From NCBI GenBank assembly GCA_021802115.1, contig JAKABA010000005.1, forward strand, positions 1 through 64,000: 64,000 nt of DNA, read 5' to 3'. Source of the DNA: a bacterium (GTDB taxonomy: Bacteria > Chloroflexota > Dormibacteria > UBA8260 > Bog-877). Numbering within the stretch: position 1 is the stretch's first letter; every line of letters starts with the position of its first letter. Made by a program: the position numbers and the translations under genes. Below are positions 34,230 to 43,728 of the stretch, in pieces. Under the pieces are notes generated by a model that saw nothing but the letters and a program-made list of their open reading frames with translations, did no database searches and was not told where the DNA came from.

Positions 34230-34989
34230 TGTGATCACGCTCTTCCCCCAGGTGTTCCCCGGCCCGCTGTCGATAGGGGTGGTGGGCCGAGCCCTGGAGG
34301 CCGGGCTGGTTCAGATCGAGACCCATGACCTGCGCCAGTGGGGGCTGGGTGTCCATCGCCAGGTTGATGACATCCCTTTCGGCGGGGGCCCGGGGATGGT
34401 GCTCCGGCCTGAGCCGCTCTTCGCTGCGGTGCGGGCGGTGGCGGGCATCCCGGGGCTGGAGCCAGCGCACCCGATCCTGCTCTCAGCCCACGGCCGGCGG
34501 CTGGACCACCGGCTCGTTGAGCGCCTCAGCGGGGAGTCCCGGATCCTGCTCATCTGCGGCCGTTACGAGGGGGTCGATGAGAGGGTGAGGCTGGGTCTGG
34601 GCGTGGACGAGATCACAGTCGGTGACTTCGTCGTCAGTGGGGGCGAGCTGCCCGCGATGTTGCTCATAGAGGCGGTCGCCCGCCAGCTTCCCGGAACCCT
34701 GGGGGACCCCGAATCCGCTGTGGACGAAAGCTTCGCCCAGGGCATGCCCGAGTATCCCCACTACACTCGACCCGCCGTCTTCGAGGATTTGCCGGTGCCA
34801 GAGGTGCTGCGCAGTGGCGATCATGCGAAGATCGCCGCCTGGCGGAGCGAGGCCGCCCGGGAACGGGCGCGGCGGTTGCGACCCGACCTGCTGGGCGGAG
34901 ATGGGCGAGCGGCGGCGATTCAATCAGTCGGTCTAGAGCCAGAACCGGGAGCGGCCAGGGCCGGCGCCGGGACGGGAGGAATGCCATGA
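34219..34989 (+). CDS. trmD: tRNA (guanine37-N1)-methyltransferase
   Basis: The 256-residue SPOUT-class enzyme methylates G37 of tRNAs to prevent frameshifting. [15 protein letters not shown] at the start, [17 protein letters not shown] near 52, [14 protein letters not shown] near 110 and the knot segment [19 protein letters not shown] near 135 are present. ATG 34219 follows AGGAGG (34207-34212) by six bases. A TTG three bases earlier is less likely. The C-terminus carries a variable Gly/Ala tail and overlaps rplS as ATGA. Confidence 0.96.
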   Translation: MRFDVITLFPQVFPGPLSIGVVGRALEAGLVQIETHDLRQWGLGVHRQVDDIPFGGGPGMVLRPEPLFAAVRAVAGIPGLEPAHPILLSAHGRRLDHRLVERLSGESRILLICGRYEGVDERVRLGLGVDEITVGDFVVSGGELPAMLLIEAVARQLPGTLGDPESAVDESFAQGMPEYPHYTRPAVFEDLPVPEVLRSGDHAKIAAWRSEAARERARRLRPDLLGGDGRAAAIQSVGLEPEPGAARAGAGTGGMP

Positions 34990-35447
34990 ACGTGATCGAT
35001 CTCCTCGAGGAGGAACAGCTGCGGGACGATGTTCCGGAGCTACGCCCGGGGGACACGGTTCGAGTCCATGCCAAGGTCGTGGAGGGGACTCGCGAGCGGG
35101 TCCAGGTCTTCGAGGGAGTGGTGATCGGACTCCACAGCGGGGGTGTGCGCCGCTCGGTCACCGTCCGGCGCACGGCCCACGGGGTCGGGGTTGAGCGCAC
35201 CTTCCTGGTCCACTCGCCGCGCCTGGCCATGATCGAGGTGGTGCGCCACGGGAAGGTGCGCCGGGCCAAGCTCTATTACCTGCGCGGCCGGGTCGGTAAG
35301 AAGGCGAAGATCCGGGAGCGGCGCGAGGTCACGGTCAAGGTGCCCGTGGCCGCCGCGGTCCCGGTGGCGGAGCCCGAGGTAGCCGAGGTGGAGCCGGTCG
35401 CCGCACCGAGGCGGCGCTCCTTGCGGCCGCGCCGTTCGGTCGATTGA
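34986..35447 (+). CDS. rplS: 50S ribosomal protein bL19
   Basis: Residues 1-115 are standard bL19 ([20 protein letters not shown] segment near 20, then [13 protein letters not shown] and [20 protein letters not shown]). About 35 extra residues follow: a Val/Ala/Glu/Pro stretch and a basic end [12 protein letters not shown]. The tail adds to a pattern of extended C-termini in this genome. It is the last gene of the rpsP operon. Confidence 0.95.
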   Translation: MNVIDLLEEEQLRDDVPELRPGDTVRVHAKVVEGTRERVQVFEGVVIGLHSGGVRRSVTVRRTAHGVGVERTFLVHSPRLAMIEVVRHGKVRRAKLYYLRGRVGKKAKIRERREVTVKVPVAAAVPVAEPEVAEVEPVAAPRRRSLRPRRSVD

Positions 35448-35487
35448 GGGCAGATCGCGGTCGCGACGGTGACCGCGCCGCAGGCCA

Positions 35488-35493
35488 TAAACT
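35488..35493 (+). promoter_or_regulatory. -10-like TAAACT before the tadZ-like gene
   Basis: TAAACT ends six bases before the GTG start at 35500, with no Shine-Dalgarno between (GGAGCC is too close to act). This spacing fits a leaderless transcript. It lies 41 bases after the rplS stop, so the gene probably has its own promoter. Confidence 0.4.
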
Positions 35494-35499
35494 GGAGCC

Positions 35500-36651
35500 G
35501 TGATCGACACCCCCCCTACCAAGGCCAGCCGGGTGTTGGTGGTCTCGCGCCCGGCCTCGCGCTCGGAATCCATGCAGCGTGCGCTGGAGAAGCGAGGCTT
35601 GGACATGGTTCTCTTCGAGTCCAGCGGGAGCGCTGCCGCCGCCTTGGACGGGACTCCGGTGGAGGCTGTGCTGATCGATGTCGTCGGCGATGATGCTGAC
35701 CTGGTGCCCCTGATTCGGCAGATCCGGGGCAGCATCCTGCACGCGGCGGTCCCGGTGGTTCTGGCGGTTGCTGATCCCAATTCCCCGCTGGTGGCCGCGG
35801 CCCTGGACGCCGGTGCCAGCGAACGGGTGCTGCGCAGCAGCCCGGCGCAGGCGGTGGCGGACCTCCTGCAAACCAGGATCATGGCGGCGGCTTCTCCCCA
35901 GCGACCCAGCAGGGGCAGCGGTGAGCTATGGGTCGTCTGCGGCCCTCGGGGCGGGGTGGGCAGGACCATGATCGCGTCCAACCTGGCGGTCCTGGCGGCG
36001 GACAGCTACCGGGTGGCGCTGGTAGACAACGTCCCCCGCTTCGGGAGCGCTCTGGTGGCCTTCAACCTTCCTCCCCAGACGCCCACCTGGGTCGAGCTCA
36101 CTACGGTGGGTCCGGACGAGGAGATTTTCGACCGGCTGCCGCGACATCCCAGTGGGGTGTCGGTGCTGCCGGCGCCGTCCCGCCCGGAGCTGGCGGACTC
36201 GGTCGCTCCGGCCGCCGTCGGGGCGATGATCATGCGCCTGACCCACGCCGCGGAGCTGGTGGTGGTGGACCAGGGTGGGCGACTCGACAACGGCGGCATA
36301 GACATGCTGGAGAGCTCGGACCACATGGTGGTGGTGGGCACGCCCGACAACCCCGGGGTCTACGCCCTTTTGGCCTGGCTGCGAATCTGCGATCAGCTTC
36401 GCATCCCTCGAGATCGCATCTCAGTGCTTCTGAACTGCGTACTTCCCTACCACCAGGTCGACGCCGACCGTGCCGCCAAGGTTCTGGAGCAGCCGGTGCT
36501 GTCAGTTCCCCACGCCGGCCTGGATGGCGTCAGGTCCCTGAGTGGCGGCGAGCCACTGGCTTGGCGTCACCCCGGTAACCGCTGGGTGAAGTCGCTGCGC
36601 AACACCTTCGAGCAGATCTCCCCGGTTCTGGCGGCTGGCCTCAAGCACTGA
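35500..36651 (+). CDS. TadZ/CpaE-like protein: receiver-like domain plus ParA/MinD-type ATPase with atypical P-loop
   Basis: The 383-residue protein has an N-terminal receiver-like domain (residues about 10-125, with VEAVLIDVVGDD holding the phospho-site-like Asp) and a C-terminal ParA/MinD-fold domain. This is the layout of CpaE/TadZ, which place pilus machines at cell poles. The P-loop reads CGPRGGVGRTMIASNLA: both lysines of the usual KGGVGKT are arginines, as in atypical-Walker TadZ proteins. No tad pilus genes are nearby, so a pilus link is only inferred. A general polar localisation factor is an alternative. Confidence 0.7.
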   Translation: MIDTPPTKASRVLVVSRPASRSESMQRALEKRGLDMVLFESSGSAAAALDGTPVEAVLIDVVGDDADLVPLIRQIRGSILHAAVPVVLAVADPNSPLVAAALDAGASERVLRSSPAQAVADLLQTRIMAAASPQRPSRGSGELWVVCGPRGGVGRTMIASNLAVLAADSYRVALVDNVPRFGSALVAFNLPPQTPTWVELTTVGPDEEIFDRLPRHPSGVSVLPAPSRPELADSVAPAAVGAMIMRLTHAAELVVVDQGGRLDNGGIDMLESSDHMVVVGTPDNPGVYALLAWLRICDQLRIPRDRISVLLNCVLPYHQVDADRAAKVLEQPVLSVPHAGLDGVRSLSGGEPLAWRHPGNRWVKSLRNTFEQISPVLAAGLKH

Positions 36652-36672
36652 CCGCTGCCACTGCGGCCGCGC

Positions 36673-37452
36673 CTAGGCCGCCCCGGTGGGGGCCTTCCCC
36701 TCTGGCCAGTACTGCTCCTCCAGGATCTCGGAGTCGTCCAGGCCGCGGCGGCGCATAACCGCCCTGGCGGTGGCGATCATCCCTGGGTGCCCACAGAGGT
36801 AGACAACTCCCATCCTGGGGCCGATGCCGAACTCATCTGAATACTTCCGGAGCACGTCCTCAGCCCGCCCCGTCTCCCCCTGCCAGCTGGGGTCATCCCA
36901 TGGCCGGCTCACCGTGGGGACGTATTGGAAGCCCGACAACCTGGTCTCCAGGTCGATCATCTCCTGCTGGTATCCGAATTCGTGGGGGTAGCTGGCGCCC
37001 TGGACCAGCATGATTCGATGTGGCCCACCGCCTTGGCCGGAGGAGCGGCTGAGCTGGCGCAGGATACTCGCGAAGGGGGCAATGCCAGTCACCGTCGCCA
37101 GGAAGAGGTGGGCCCGGTCAGGATCCAGCCCCTGGCGCAGGAAGACTCCCTTGGGGCGCTTGCGCATCAGCAGGTGGTCCCCAGCCCCGAGCCGGTGCAG
37201 GTGAGGCGTGAGGGCGCCCCCGGGAATCATCTCGATGAAGAACTCCAGCTCCGCTTCCTCCGGCGCTGAGACGATGGAGTAGGGGCGTTCCAGCACCCGG
37301 CCTTCGAGGTCGACGCCGAGGGTGGCGTATTGCCCGGGGCGAAATGCGAAAGGAGTCTCGGGCCGGACTCGGATGGTCCACAGCTCGGACGCGAGGTCGC
37401 GGCGCTCGGTGATGAGGCAGGAGTCGTATTTGTCTGAAAGTGGGCTCGACAC
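36673..37452 (-). CDS. fpr: Ferredoxin/flavodoxin-NADP+ reductase (Fpr type)
   Basis: The 259-residue flavoenzyme moves electrons between NADPH and ferredoxin or flavodoxin. The FAD motif RPYSIVSAPEE (RPYS) lies near 55. FLATVTGIAPFASILRQL near 120 starts the NADP-binding domain, and VYLCGHPGMI near 220 is the C-terminal nucleotide motif. GTG 37452 gives the family length, and the open frame upstream to 37602 is antisense to the topA leader. It is transcribed divergently from topA. Confidence 0.85.
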   Translation of the reverse strand: MSSPLSDKYDSCLITERRDLASELWTIRVRPETPFAFRPGQYATLGVDLEGRVLERPYSIVSAPEEAELEFFIEMIPGGALTPHLHRLGAGDHLLMRKRPKGVFLRQGLDPDRAHLFLATVTGIAPFASILRQLSRSSGQGGGPHRIMLVQGASYPHEFGYQQEMIDLETRLSGFQYVPTVSRPWDDPSWQGETGRAEDVLRKYSDEFGIGPRMGVVYLCGHPGMIATARAVMRRRGLDDSEILEEQYWPEGKAPTGAA

Positions 37453-37568
37453 TGGTGCTGGGGGTCTCCACGCAGGCTCCGGTTGGGGCCAGTGTACCCA
37501 GGCCGTGGCGCACTCCCTGGGCCGATTGAGATTGCCGCTGCCCGGGAAGGCTCTTGGAAGGCTGTTGA

Positions 37569-37574
37569 TAGAAT
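37569..37574 (+). promoter_or_regulatory. -10-like TAGAAT and AAGGAG ribosome binding site before topA
   Basis: TAGAAT at 37569-37574 would give a leader of about 40 bases before ATG 37620. AAGGAG (37600-37605) is a good Shine-Dalgarno at a slightly long distance. No clear -35 hexamer is seen at 16-18 bases. In contrast to several neighbours, this gene does have a leader. Confidence 0.35.
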
Positions 37575-37619
37575 CGCCAGGCCCCACTGCCAACCCGCCC
37601 AAGGAGCACTTTTCGTCAG

Positions 37620-39890
37620 ATGCCCGCCCGGACCCTGATCATCGTCGAGTCGCCCAGCAAGGCCAGGACTCTGAGCAAGTTCCTGGGCACCAAGTACGAC
37701 GTCAAGGCGTCCATGGGCCATGTGGTTGATCTGCCTCGTTCCAAGCTCGGGATCGACGTCGAGCAGGACTTCGCCCCTGATTACACGGTGATCAAGGGCA
37801 AGGAGAAGCAGCTGGCCGAGCTCAAGACCGCGGCCAAGAAGTCGGGCCGGGTCCTGCTGGCAGCGGACCCCGACCGCGAGGGCGAGGCCATTGCCTGGCA
37901 CATAGCCAACCAGTTGAAGCTGCCGGACCCAGAGCGGATCGTGTTCCGGGAGGTGACCCAGCCGGCGGTGGAGGCCGCCCTGCAGCAGCCTCGGCCGATC
38001 GACCGCAACTTGGTGGACGCCTACCAGGCGCGTCGAGCCATAGACCGCCTCCTCGGCTACAAGCTGAGCCCGTTGCTGTGGCGGAAGATCCGCAAGGGCC
38101 TCTCTGCCGGGCGGGTGCAATCGGTGGCGCTCCGACTGGTGTGTGACCGCGAGGACGAGATCGACAGCTTCGTGCCCAGGGAGAGCTGGACCTTGGATGC
38201 GGTGCTCGAGACTCGGGCGAAGGCCCAGTTCACCGCCCGCTACCAGGGCCAGGGGGAGGCGCCCAAGCGCCGACGTGGAGCCGCCGCCGAGGACGATGAC
38301 GACCGAAGTGGGCTCAGTGACGAGGCGGCCACCCAGCGGGTGCTGGCGGAGTTGCAGGGTGCTGAATTTCAGGTCGCCTCGGTGGAGCGGAGGCGGGTGC
38401 GCCGCAACCCACCCCAGCCCTACACCACCAGCACCATGCAGCAGGACGCCTCCTCGCAGCTGCGCTTCAGCCCCACCAAGACCATGAGGGTGGCGCAGCA
38501 GCTCTACGAGGGCGTCGATCTCGGGCCGGCGGGCGCCACCGGTCTGATCACCTACATGCGCACCGATTCGGTCAGGGTGAGCCAGCTGGCGATCGACCAG
38601 GCCCGGGACTACGTCGGCGCCAACTTCGGCAAGTCGTACCTGGGCACGGCCGCGGCCGGCAAGCGCTCCAGCAAGAGCGCGGTGCCATCCCAGGACGCCC
38701 ACGAGGCGGTGCGGCCAACCGCGGCCGAGCGGTCTCCTGAGGCGGTGGCGGAATACCTGACAGCCGATCAGCTGCGCCTCTATCGCCTGGTCTGGCGCCG
38801 CTTCATGGCCAGCCAGATGAGCGCCGCCGAGTTCGACTCCACCCGAGTTGAGGTGACGGCCGCCGGCCATCGGTTCCGCGCCACCGGCAGTCAGCTGGTC
38901 TTCGACGGTTTCCTCAAGGTGAGTGGCGGCGACGATCGCCAGGACGAGCTCCTGCCCGCAGTCGCCACCGGCGACCCGCTGGCTTTGCTGGACCTTCATC
39001 CGGAGCAGCACTTCAGCCAGCCTCCGGCCCGCTTCACGGAGGCGAGTCTGGTCAAGGAGATGGAGGAGAGGGGCATCGGCCGCCCCAGCACCTATGCCCC
39101 AACCGTGGAGTTGATCCAGACCAGGGCGTACGTCCGCCAGCTGGAACGCCGGCTCCACCCCGCTCCCCTCGGCCGCGCGGTGAACGAGGCCCTCACCACC
39201 CAGTTCCCGGCGGTGGTCGACTTCGGCTTTACCGCCGAGCTGGAGAAGCGACTGGACGCCGTGGAGACGGGGGAAGCCGCCTGGGTGCCGGTGGTCCGGT
39301 CCTGGTACGAGCCCTTCGCCAAGGTGCTGGATGAGGCCCAGGAGAGCATGCCAAGGGTCAAGATCCAAGCCCAGCCGGCGGGGGGGGACTGCCCTCGCTG
39401 TGGTGCTGAGCTGGTGGTTCGGAGCGGCCGCTTCGGTGACTTTGTCGGCTGCAGCCGCTACCCCGAGTGCGACTACATCCAGGGCAAGGAGGACAAGCTC
39501 CCCCCTGAGGAGATCGGCGAGGCTTGTCCCCAGTGTGGCAAGCCGCTGGTCCGCCGGAGCAGCCGCCGGGGTCCGTTCATCGGCTGCTCGGCCTATCCGA
39601 AGTGCCGATACGTGCGCTCCGAGGCGGCGCCTGACGGGACCACCCGACCGGCCCGCCCAGCGGCCGAGCCGGTCGGCGAGAAGTGCCCGGAGTGCGGGCA
39701 GGACCTGGTCAAGCGGATGGGCCGCTTCGGTCCCTTCATATCCTGCTCTGGGTACCCCAAGTGCCGCTACCGGCCTCCGCGCGTCTCCACCGAGGCCGCG
39801 GTGGACTCGGCGGCGGCGCCCGTCGCGGCCCGCCGGACGGTTCGTCGCCAGCCCGGCCGGAAGCGGGCTGACCGTCAGCCCGTGGCCTGA
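37620..39890 (+). CDS. topA: DNA topoisomerase I
   Basis: The 756-residue type IA topoisomerase relaxes negative supercoils. The TOPRIM domain is at the N-terminus (TLIIVESPSKARTLSKFLG; ADPDREGEAIAWHIA near 82). The active-site tyrosine is in ITYMRTDSVRVSQ near 310. RGIGRPSTYAPTV lies near 490. Three four-cysteine zinc fingers follow at about 580, 635 and 690 (CPRCGAELV, CPQCGKPLV, CPECGQDLV), then a basic tail. hslV follows directly, with neither trmFO nor xerC in between. Confidence 0.97.
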   Translation: MPARTLIIVESPSKARTLSKFLGTKYDVKASMGHVVDLPRSKLGIDVEQDFAPDYTVIKGKEKQLAELKTAAKKSGRVLLAADPDREGEAIAWHIANQLKLPDPERIVFREVTQPAVEAALQQPRPIDRNLVDAYQARRAIDRLLGYKLSPLLWRKIRKGLSAGRVQSVALRLVCDREDEIDSFVPRESWTLDAVLETRAKAQFTARYQGQGEAPKRRRGAAAEDDDDRSGLSDEAATQRVLAELQGAEFQVASVERRRVRRNPPQPYTTSTMQQDASSQLRFSPTKTMRVAQQLYEGVDLGPAGATGLITYMRTDSVRVSQLAIDQARDYVGANFGKSYLGTAAAGKRSSKSAVPSQDAHEAVRPTAAERSPEAVAEYLTADQLRLYRLVWRRFMASQMSAAEFDSTRVEVTAAGHRFRATGSQLVFDGFLKVSGGDDRQDELLPAVATGDPLALLDLHPEQHFSQPPARFTEASLVKEMEERGIGRPSTYAPTVELIQTRAYVRQLERRLHPAPLGRAVNEALTTQFPAVVDFGFTAELEKRLDAVETGEAAWVPVVRSWYEPFAKVLDEAQESMPRVKIQAQPAGGDCPRCGAELVVRSGRFGDFVGCSRYPECDYIQGKEDKLPPEEIGEACPQCGKPLVRRSSRRGPFIGCSAYPKCRYVRSEAAPDGTTRPARPAAEPVGEKCPECGQDLVKRMGRFGPFISCSGYPKCRYRPPRVSTEAAVDSAAAPVAARRTVRRQPGRKRADRQPVA

Positions 39891-39915
39891 CCGGGGCCGG
39901 TCAGCGGGCCAGCGG

Positions 39916-39921
39916 TAGAAT
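39916..39921 (+). promoter_or_regulatory. -10-like TAGAAT before hslV
   Basis: TAGAAT ends nine bases before GTG 39931, and no Shine-Dalgarno is seen, so hslVU may be transcribed leaderless from here. It lies 25 bases after the topA stop. Confidence 0.35.
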
Positions 39922-39930
39922 TTGAGCCTC

Positions 39931-40512
39931 GTGGCTTCCCATCAGAGCGTGGCCCCGCACGCCACCACCATTCTGGCGGTCCAGCGGGGATCCGAGATCG
40001 CCGTCGCCGGCGACGGCCAGGTGACCGTTGGTGACGTGGTGATGAAGCATCGCGCCAGCAAGGTCCGTCGTCTCTACCACGACCAGATCGTGGTGGGGTT
40101 CGCCGGCTCGGTGGCCGATGCCTTCACCCTCTTCGACAAGTTCGAGCGGCAGCTCGACCAGCATCAGGGCAACCTCTTGCGGTCGGCCGTGGAGCTGGGC
40201 AAGGAGTGGCGCACCGACCGGTACCTGCGCCACCTGGACGCCATGCTGGTGGTCGCCGGGCAGGGCCAGATGCTGCTGCTCAGCGGCGATGGCGACGTGA
40301 TCGAACCCGATGATGGGATCGGGGCCATCGGCAGTGGCGGCCCCTACGCCCACGCGGCGGCCCGAGCGATGCTGCTGTACACCGAGCTCGGGGCAGCGGA
40401 GGTGGCCCGGCGCGCACTCGAGATCGCAGCTGCGATTTGCATCTACACCAACGACCAGATCATGGTGGAGACGGTGAATGTGGCCGAGGAGGCTCATGGT
40501 GCTGGAGTCTGA
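39931..40512 (+). CDS. hslV: ATP-dependent protease subunit HslV (ClpQ)
   Basis: HslV is a proteasome-like threonine protease that forms a double hexamer capped by HslU. The mature N-terminal threonine is in [11 protein letters not shown], and [21 protein letters not shown] matches the family (residues counted from the mature end about 20-40). The propeptide is a dozen or so residues. GTG 39931 and TTG 39922 are both in frame. Its 3' end overlaps hslU by 17 bases. Confidence 0.94.
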   Translation: MASHQSVAPHATTILAVQRGSEIAVAGDGQVTVGDVVMKHRASKVRRLYHDQIVVGFAGSVADAFTLFDKFERQLDQHQGNLLRSAVELGKEWRTDRYLRHLDAMLVVAGQGQMLLLSGDGDVIEPDDGIGAIGSGGPYAHAAARAMLLYTELGAAEVARRALEIAAAICIYTNDQIMVETVNVAEEAHGAGV

Positions 40513-41902
40513 TCTCAAGCCGGCCGAGATAGTGAGCTCATTGGATCGCTTCATCGTGGGCCAGACCGACGCCAAGCGGGCGATGGCGATTGCGCTCCGC
40601 AACCGGGTGCGGCGCATGCAGGTGGCGCCCGAGAGCCGGCGCGACATCGTGCCCAGCAACATCTTGCTGATCGGGCCCACGGGAGTTGGCAAGACCGAGA
40701 TCGCCCGCCGGCTGGCGCAGCTGACAAATTCGCCCTTCATCAAGGTGGAGGCCACCAAGTTCACCGAGGTCGGCTATGTGGGCCGGGACGTGGAGTCGAT
40801 CATCCGCGACCTCCTGGAGCAGACCATCACCCACATGCAGAGCCAGCGCGTCGCCGAGGTGGAGGTGGAGGCGAGCCAGCGAGCCGAGTCCCGGATCGTG
40901 GACCGCCTCCTGGAGGCGGACAGCGTGGCGGCCAAGGCGGCCCCGGAGCAGGCGACCGTGGAGGACGCGGCAGCGCCGGTTCTCGACCACGAGCAGCAGC
41001 GCCTGGCGGCGCGCCGGGAGCGGACCCGACGGCGCCAGCTGGCGCGGAAGCTGGCGTCGCGGAAGCTGGACGACCGCCTGATCGAGATTGAGGTGGAGGA
41101 GGCCTACTCAGCGCCGGTGGAGGTCTTCTCCGGCACCGGCTACGAGGAGATCGGCTGGTCGCTCTCGGATTTCTTCAGCCAGCTCGCGCCCCCTCGCCGC
41201 CGGCTTCGGCGCATGAGTGTGGCCGACGCTCGCCATGCGCTCACCCAGGAGGAGACCGAGCGGCTGGTGGACATGGAGCGCGTCTATGACGACTCCATCC
41301 GGCTGGTCGAGGAGAACGGCATCGTCTTCATCGATGAGGTGGACAAGATCGCCGGCCCCTACGTCGAGGCGCATGGCCCCGACGTCAGCGGGGCCGGAGT
41401 GCAGCGCGACCTGCTTCCCATCATCGAGGGGTCGACCGTGAGCACGCGCTACGGTTCGGTCAGCACCGAGCACATCTTGTTCGTGGCCGCGGGCGCTTTC
41501 AGCTCGGCCCGGCCCTCCGATCTCATCCCCGAGTTCCAGGGCCGCTTTCCGATACGGGTCGAACTCAAGCCTTTGGATGAGGCGGACCTGCGCCGGATTC
41601 TGACCGAGCCGAGCAACTCACTGACCAATCAGTACCGGGCCCTGCTGGCCACCGAGGAGGTGGAGCTGGAGTTCTCCGCCGATGGCATTGACGAGCTCGC
41701 CCACCAGGCGTTCCTGGTCAACGAGCGAGACGAGAACATCGGGGCCCGACGGCTCTTCACGGTCATGGAGCGGGTGCTCCAGGAGATCTCCTTCTCCGCC
41801 GACGAGTTTCACGGCCAGAAGGTGGTCATAGACCGGGCGTCGGTGCGGCAGCGCCTGGGTGATCTGATCCGCGACGAGGATCTCCGCCGCTACGTGCTCT
41901 GA
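40496..41902 (+). CDS. hslU: ATP-dependent protease ATPase subunit HslU (ClpY)
   Basis: This AAA+ unfoldase of up to 468 residues feeds HslV. The ATPase domain has Walker [17 protein letters not shown] near 55, the pore motif [11 protein letters not shown] near 85, and Walker [13 protein letters not shown] near 275. An intermediate domain of charged residues lies between about 105 and 230. The sensor-2 arginine region [16 protein letters not shown] is near 425, and the C-terminus ends RRYVL, as needed to contact HslV. AGGAGG (40487-40492) supports ATG 40496 or GTG 40499. Confidence 0.96.
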   Translation: MVLESDLKPAEIVSSLDRFIVGQTDAKRAMAIALRNRVRRMQVAPESRRDIVPSNILLIGPTGVGKTEIARRLAQLTNSPFIKVEATKFTEVGYVGRDVESIIRDLLEQTITHMQSQRVAEVEVEASQRAESRIVDRLLEADSVAAKAAPEQATVEDAAAPVLDHEQQRLAARRERTRRRQLARKLASRKLDDRLIEIEVEEAYSAPVEVFSGTGYEEIGWSLSDFFSQLAPPRRRLRRMSVADARHALTQEETERLVDMERVYDDSIRLVEENGIVFIDEVDKIAGPYVEAHGPDVSGAGVQRDLLPIIEGSTVSTRYGSVSTEHILFVAAGAFSSARPSDLIPEFQGRFPIRVELKPLDEADLRRILTEPSNSLTNQYRALLATEEVELEFSADGIDELAHQAFLVNERDENIGARRLFTVMERVLQEISFSADEFHGQKVVIDRASVRQRLGDLIRDEDLRRYVL

Positions 41903-41917
41903 ACTGCCCCGGTCAAC

Positions 41918-42727
41918 TCAGGGTTCAACCTCGAATGTGAACGGGATCGAATCGGTCACCGCCCGGAAGCCCAGCCGTTCCAGGATGGGGCGGCTGGTGG
42001 GGAGGGCCTCCACTTCGAGCAGAGCGAACCCGCGGGCTCGAGCCATCTCAGCCCTGAGGGCCACCAGGGCGCGGTAGACGCCGCGGTGTCGCCAGCCAGG
42101 GGCGGTTGACCCCGCCCAGAGCGTACCGAACTGGGTGCCGAGCAAGAACTCCACGCGCGCGCTCCCGACCAGCTCACCGCCGGTCTCGGCCAACAGCACC
42201 ACCACCCGTTCAGGGGTGGCCTGCACCGCGATCCGGGCCCGCTCCGTCGCGCCTTCATGGTCGGACCCGAAGGCCGCTCGCTGATGGTGCCCCAACCGCT
42301 CGAAATCCGCGTTCGAGCTGGCGGGCCGGACCGTGACACCGTCCGGAAGCTGGCAGGGCGGGACGGCGTCGGCCCGGGCGACCATGATCGTCTCCGGGTC
42401 TCCCGGGCGGAGGCCATGCCTCAGCAGCAGCGCGGCCAGGGGTTGGTCATGGCCGAAGGTCTTCCACTCGAAGTTCTGGCCGAGAGCTCGAAAATGCTCC
42501 AGTTGCTCCAGGATCATTGGTTCGAGATCCGCCGGCGCGACCGCCTGATGGCCGCGCAGGAGCACCAACCCCACCGAATCGGCTCCGGTGACCCGCAGCA
42601 GCGGGCCGAGTTCCTCGACCAGCGTCTCGGGGGTGGTCGCCAGGGCAGCTGGACTTCTCAGTTGCCGGTCATGCGCTTGGAGCAGTTCGGTGGCCCCCCA
42701 GGGCTGGGGCGGATCGTCGGAAACCAT
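41918..42727 (-). CDS. GNAT-family N-acetyltransferase
   Basis: This 269-residue protein has a C-terminal acetyl-CoA-binding GNAT domain: VGSARVEFLLGTQFGTLWAG forms the central strands, and APGWRHRGVYRALVALRAEM is the pyrophosphate-binding loop and helix (R-x-x-G-V form). The N-terminal half may be a degenerate second GNAT fold. The substrate is unknown. TAAACT seven bases before the ATG, without a ribosome binding site, suggests a leaderless transcript divergent from rpsB. Confidence 0.75.
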   Translation of the reverse strand: MVSDDPPQPWGATELLQAHDRQLRSPAALATTPETLVEELGPLLRVTGADSVGLVLLRGHQAVAPADLEPMILEQLEHFRALGQNFEWKTFGHDQPLAALLLRHGLRPGDPETIMVARADAVPPCQLPDGVTVRPASSNADFERLGHHQRAAFGSDHEGATERARIAVQATPERVVVLLAETGGELVGSARVEFLLGTQFGTLWAGSTAPGWRHRGVYRALVALRAEMARARGFALLEVEALPTSRPILERLGFRAVTDSIPFTFEVEP

Positions 42728-42734
42728 GAGCCGC

Positions 42735-42740
42735 AGTTTA
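42735..42740 (-). promoter_or_regulatory. -10-like TAAACT before the GNAT gene (leaderless candidate)
   Basis: On the minus strand TAAACT is followed by seven bases (GCGGCTC) and then the ATG at 42727. There is no Shine-Dalgarno. On the other strand TAAGAT (42760-42765) may be the -10 of the rpsB operon, which has a leader of about 100 bases. Confidence 0.4.
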
Positions 42741-42873
42741 GTGGGGTCTGAAATTGGGATAAGATTGAGGCGGTAGTCAAATTCGCATGCCCACTGGACG
42801 TTGCCGGGGATCCCCACCTGGGCCCGGCGGCGGGAGATGGTGGGCAGAGGTTCAACGCAAGTGGAGGCGCACC

Positions 42874-43728
42874 ATGCCCGTGACCACGCTCACTGAGCTG
42901 CTCCAGAACGGGGTTCACTTCGGCCACCAGACCAGCCGCTGGAATCCCAAGATGCGGCCCTATATCTTCGCCAGCCGGGGAGGCATCCACATCCTGGACG
43001 TGTCCCAGACGGTGGACCTGCTGGCGGAGGCCTGCACCTTCGCCCATGACGCGGTCGCGCAGGGTGGACAGATCCTTTTCGTGGGGACCAAGAAGCAAGC
43101 TCACGACACGATCGAGGAGGAGTGTGCGCGCTCTCACCAGCCCTATGTGGTCAACCGCTGGATGGGAGGCATGCTGACCAACTTCGAAGTCGTGAAGTTG
43201 CAGTTGAAGCGGCTGGCGGAGCTCTCAGAGCAGAAGGAGCGCGACGGATTCGCGGGCATGATCAAGAAGGAGCAGCGCCACCACGAGGATGATCTCGAGC
43301 GCCTCCAGCGCAACTTCGGTGGCATCACCAACATGAAGCGACTGCCGGCCGCGATGTTCGTGGTCGATCCCCACAAGGAGCGGCTGGCCGTCACCGAGGC
43401 CAACAAGCTGGAGATCCCGATCATCGCGATCACCGATAGCAACTGCAATCCCGATGAGATCAGCCATGTGATCCCGGGCAACGATGACGCCATCCGGAGT
43501 GTGCGCCTGATCGTCTCCCGGCTGACCGACGCGATCATCGCGGGGCTGGACCAGCGCCGCCAGATTGAGGTGGCCCAGACCCAGGCAGCTGCCGAGAAGG
43601 CCGCTCAGTTGCGCGTCGCCCAAGAGGCCGAGGCGGCGGCCAAGGCGGAGGCCGCAGCCCAGGCGGAGGCCAACGCCGCCGCGGCGGCCCCTGGAGAGCC
43701 GGCGGAAGAGCAGGGGGCAAGTCAGTGA
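42874..43728 (+). CDS. rpsB: 30S ribosomal protein uS2
   Basis: The 284-residue protein begins PVTTLTELLQNGVHFGHQTS and contains VVNRWMGGMLTNFEVVK and PIIAITDSNCNPDEISHVIP, all typical uS2. The last 45 or so residues are an Ala/Glu-rich extension. ATG 42874 has GGAGG seven bases upstream (42862-42866). It overlaps tsf as GTGA and opens the conserved rpsB-tsf-pyrH-frr operon. Confidence 0.96.
   Translation: MPVTTLTELLQNGVHFGHQTSRWNPKMRPYIFASRGGIHILDVSQTVDLLAEACTFAHDAVAQGGQILFVGTKKQAHDTIEEECARSHQPYVVNRWMGGMLTNFEVVKLQLKRLAELSEQKERDGFAGMIKKEQRHHEDDLERLQRNFGGITNMKRLPAAMFVVDPHKERLAVTEANKLEIPIIAITDSNCNPDEISHVIPGNDDAIRSVRLIVSRLTDAIIAGLDQRRQIEVAQTQAAAEKAAQLRVAQEAEAAAKAEAAAQAEANAAAAAPGEPAEEQGASQ

Noticed and set aside
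37227..39368. 713-codon open frame on the minus strand opposite topA
   Set aside because: It mirrors topA codons, and its translation is His/Leu/Gly/Gln-rich with no domain. It is a shadow of a high-GC gene.
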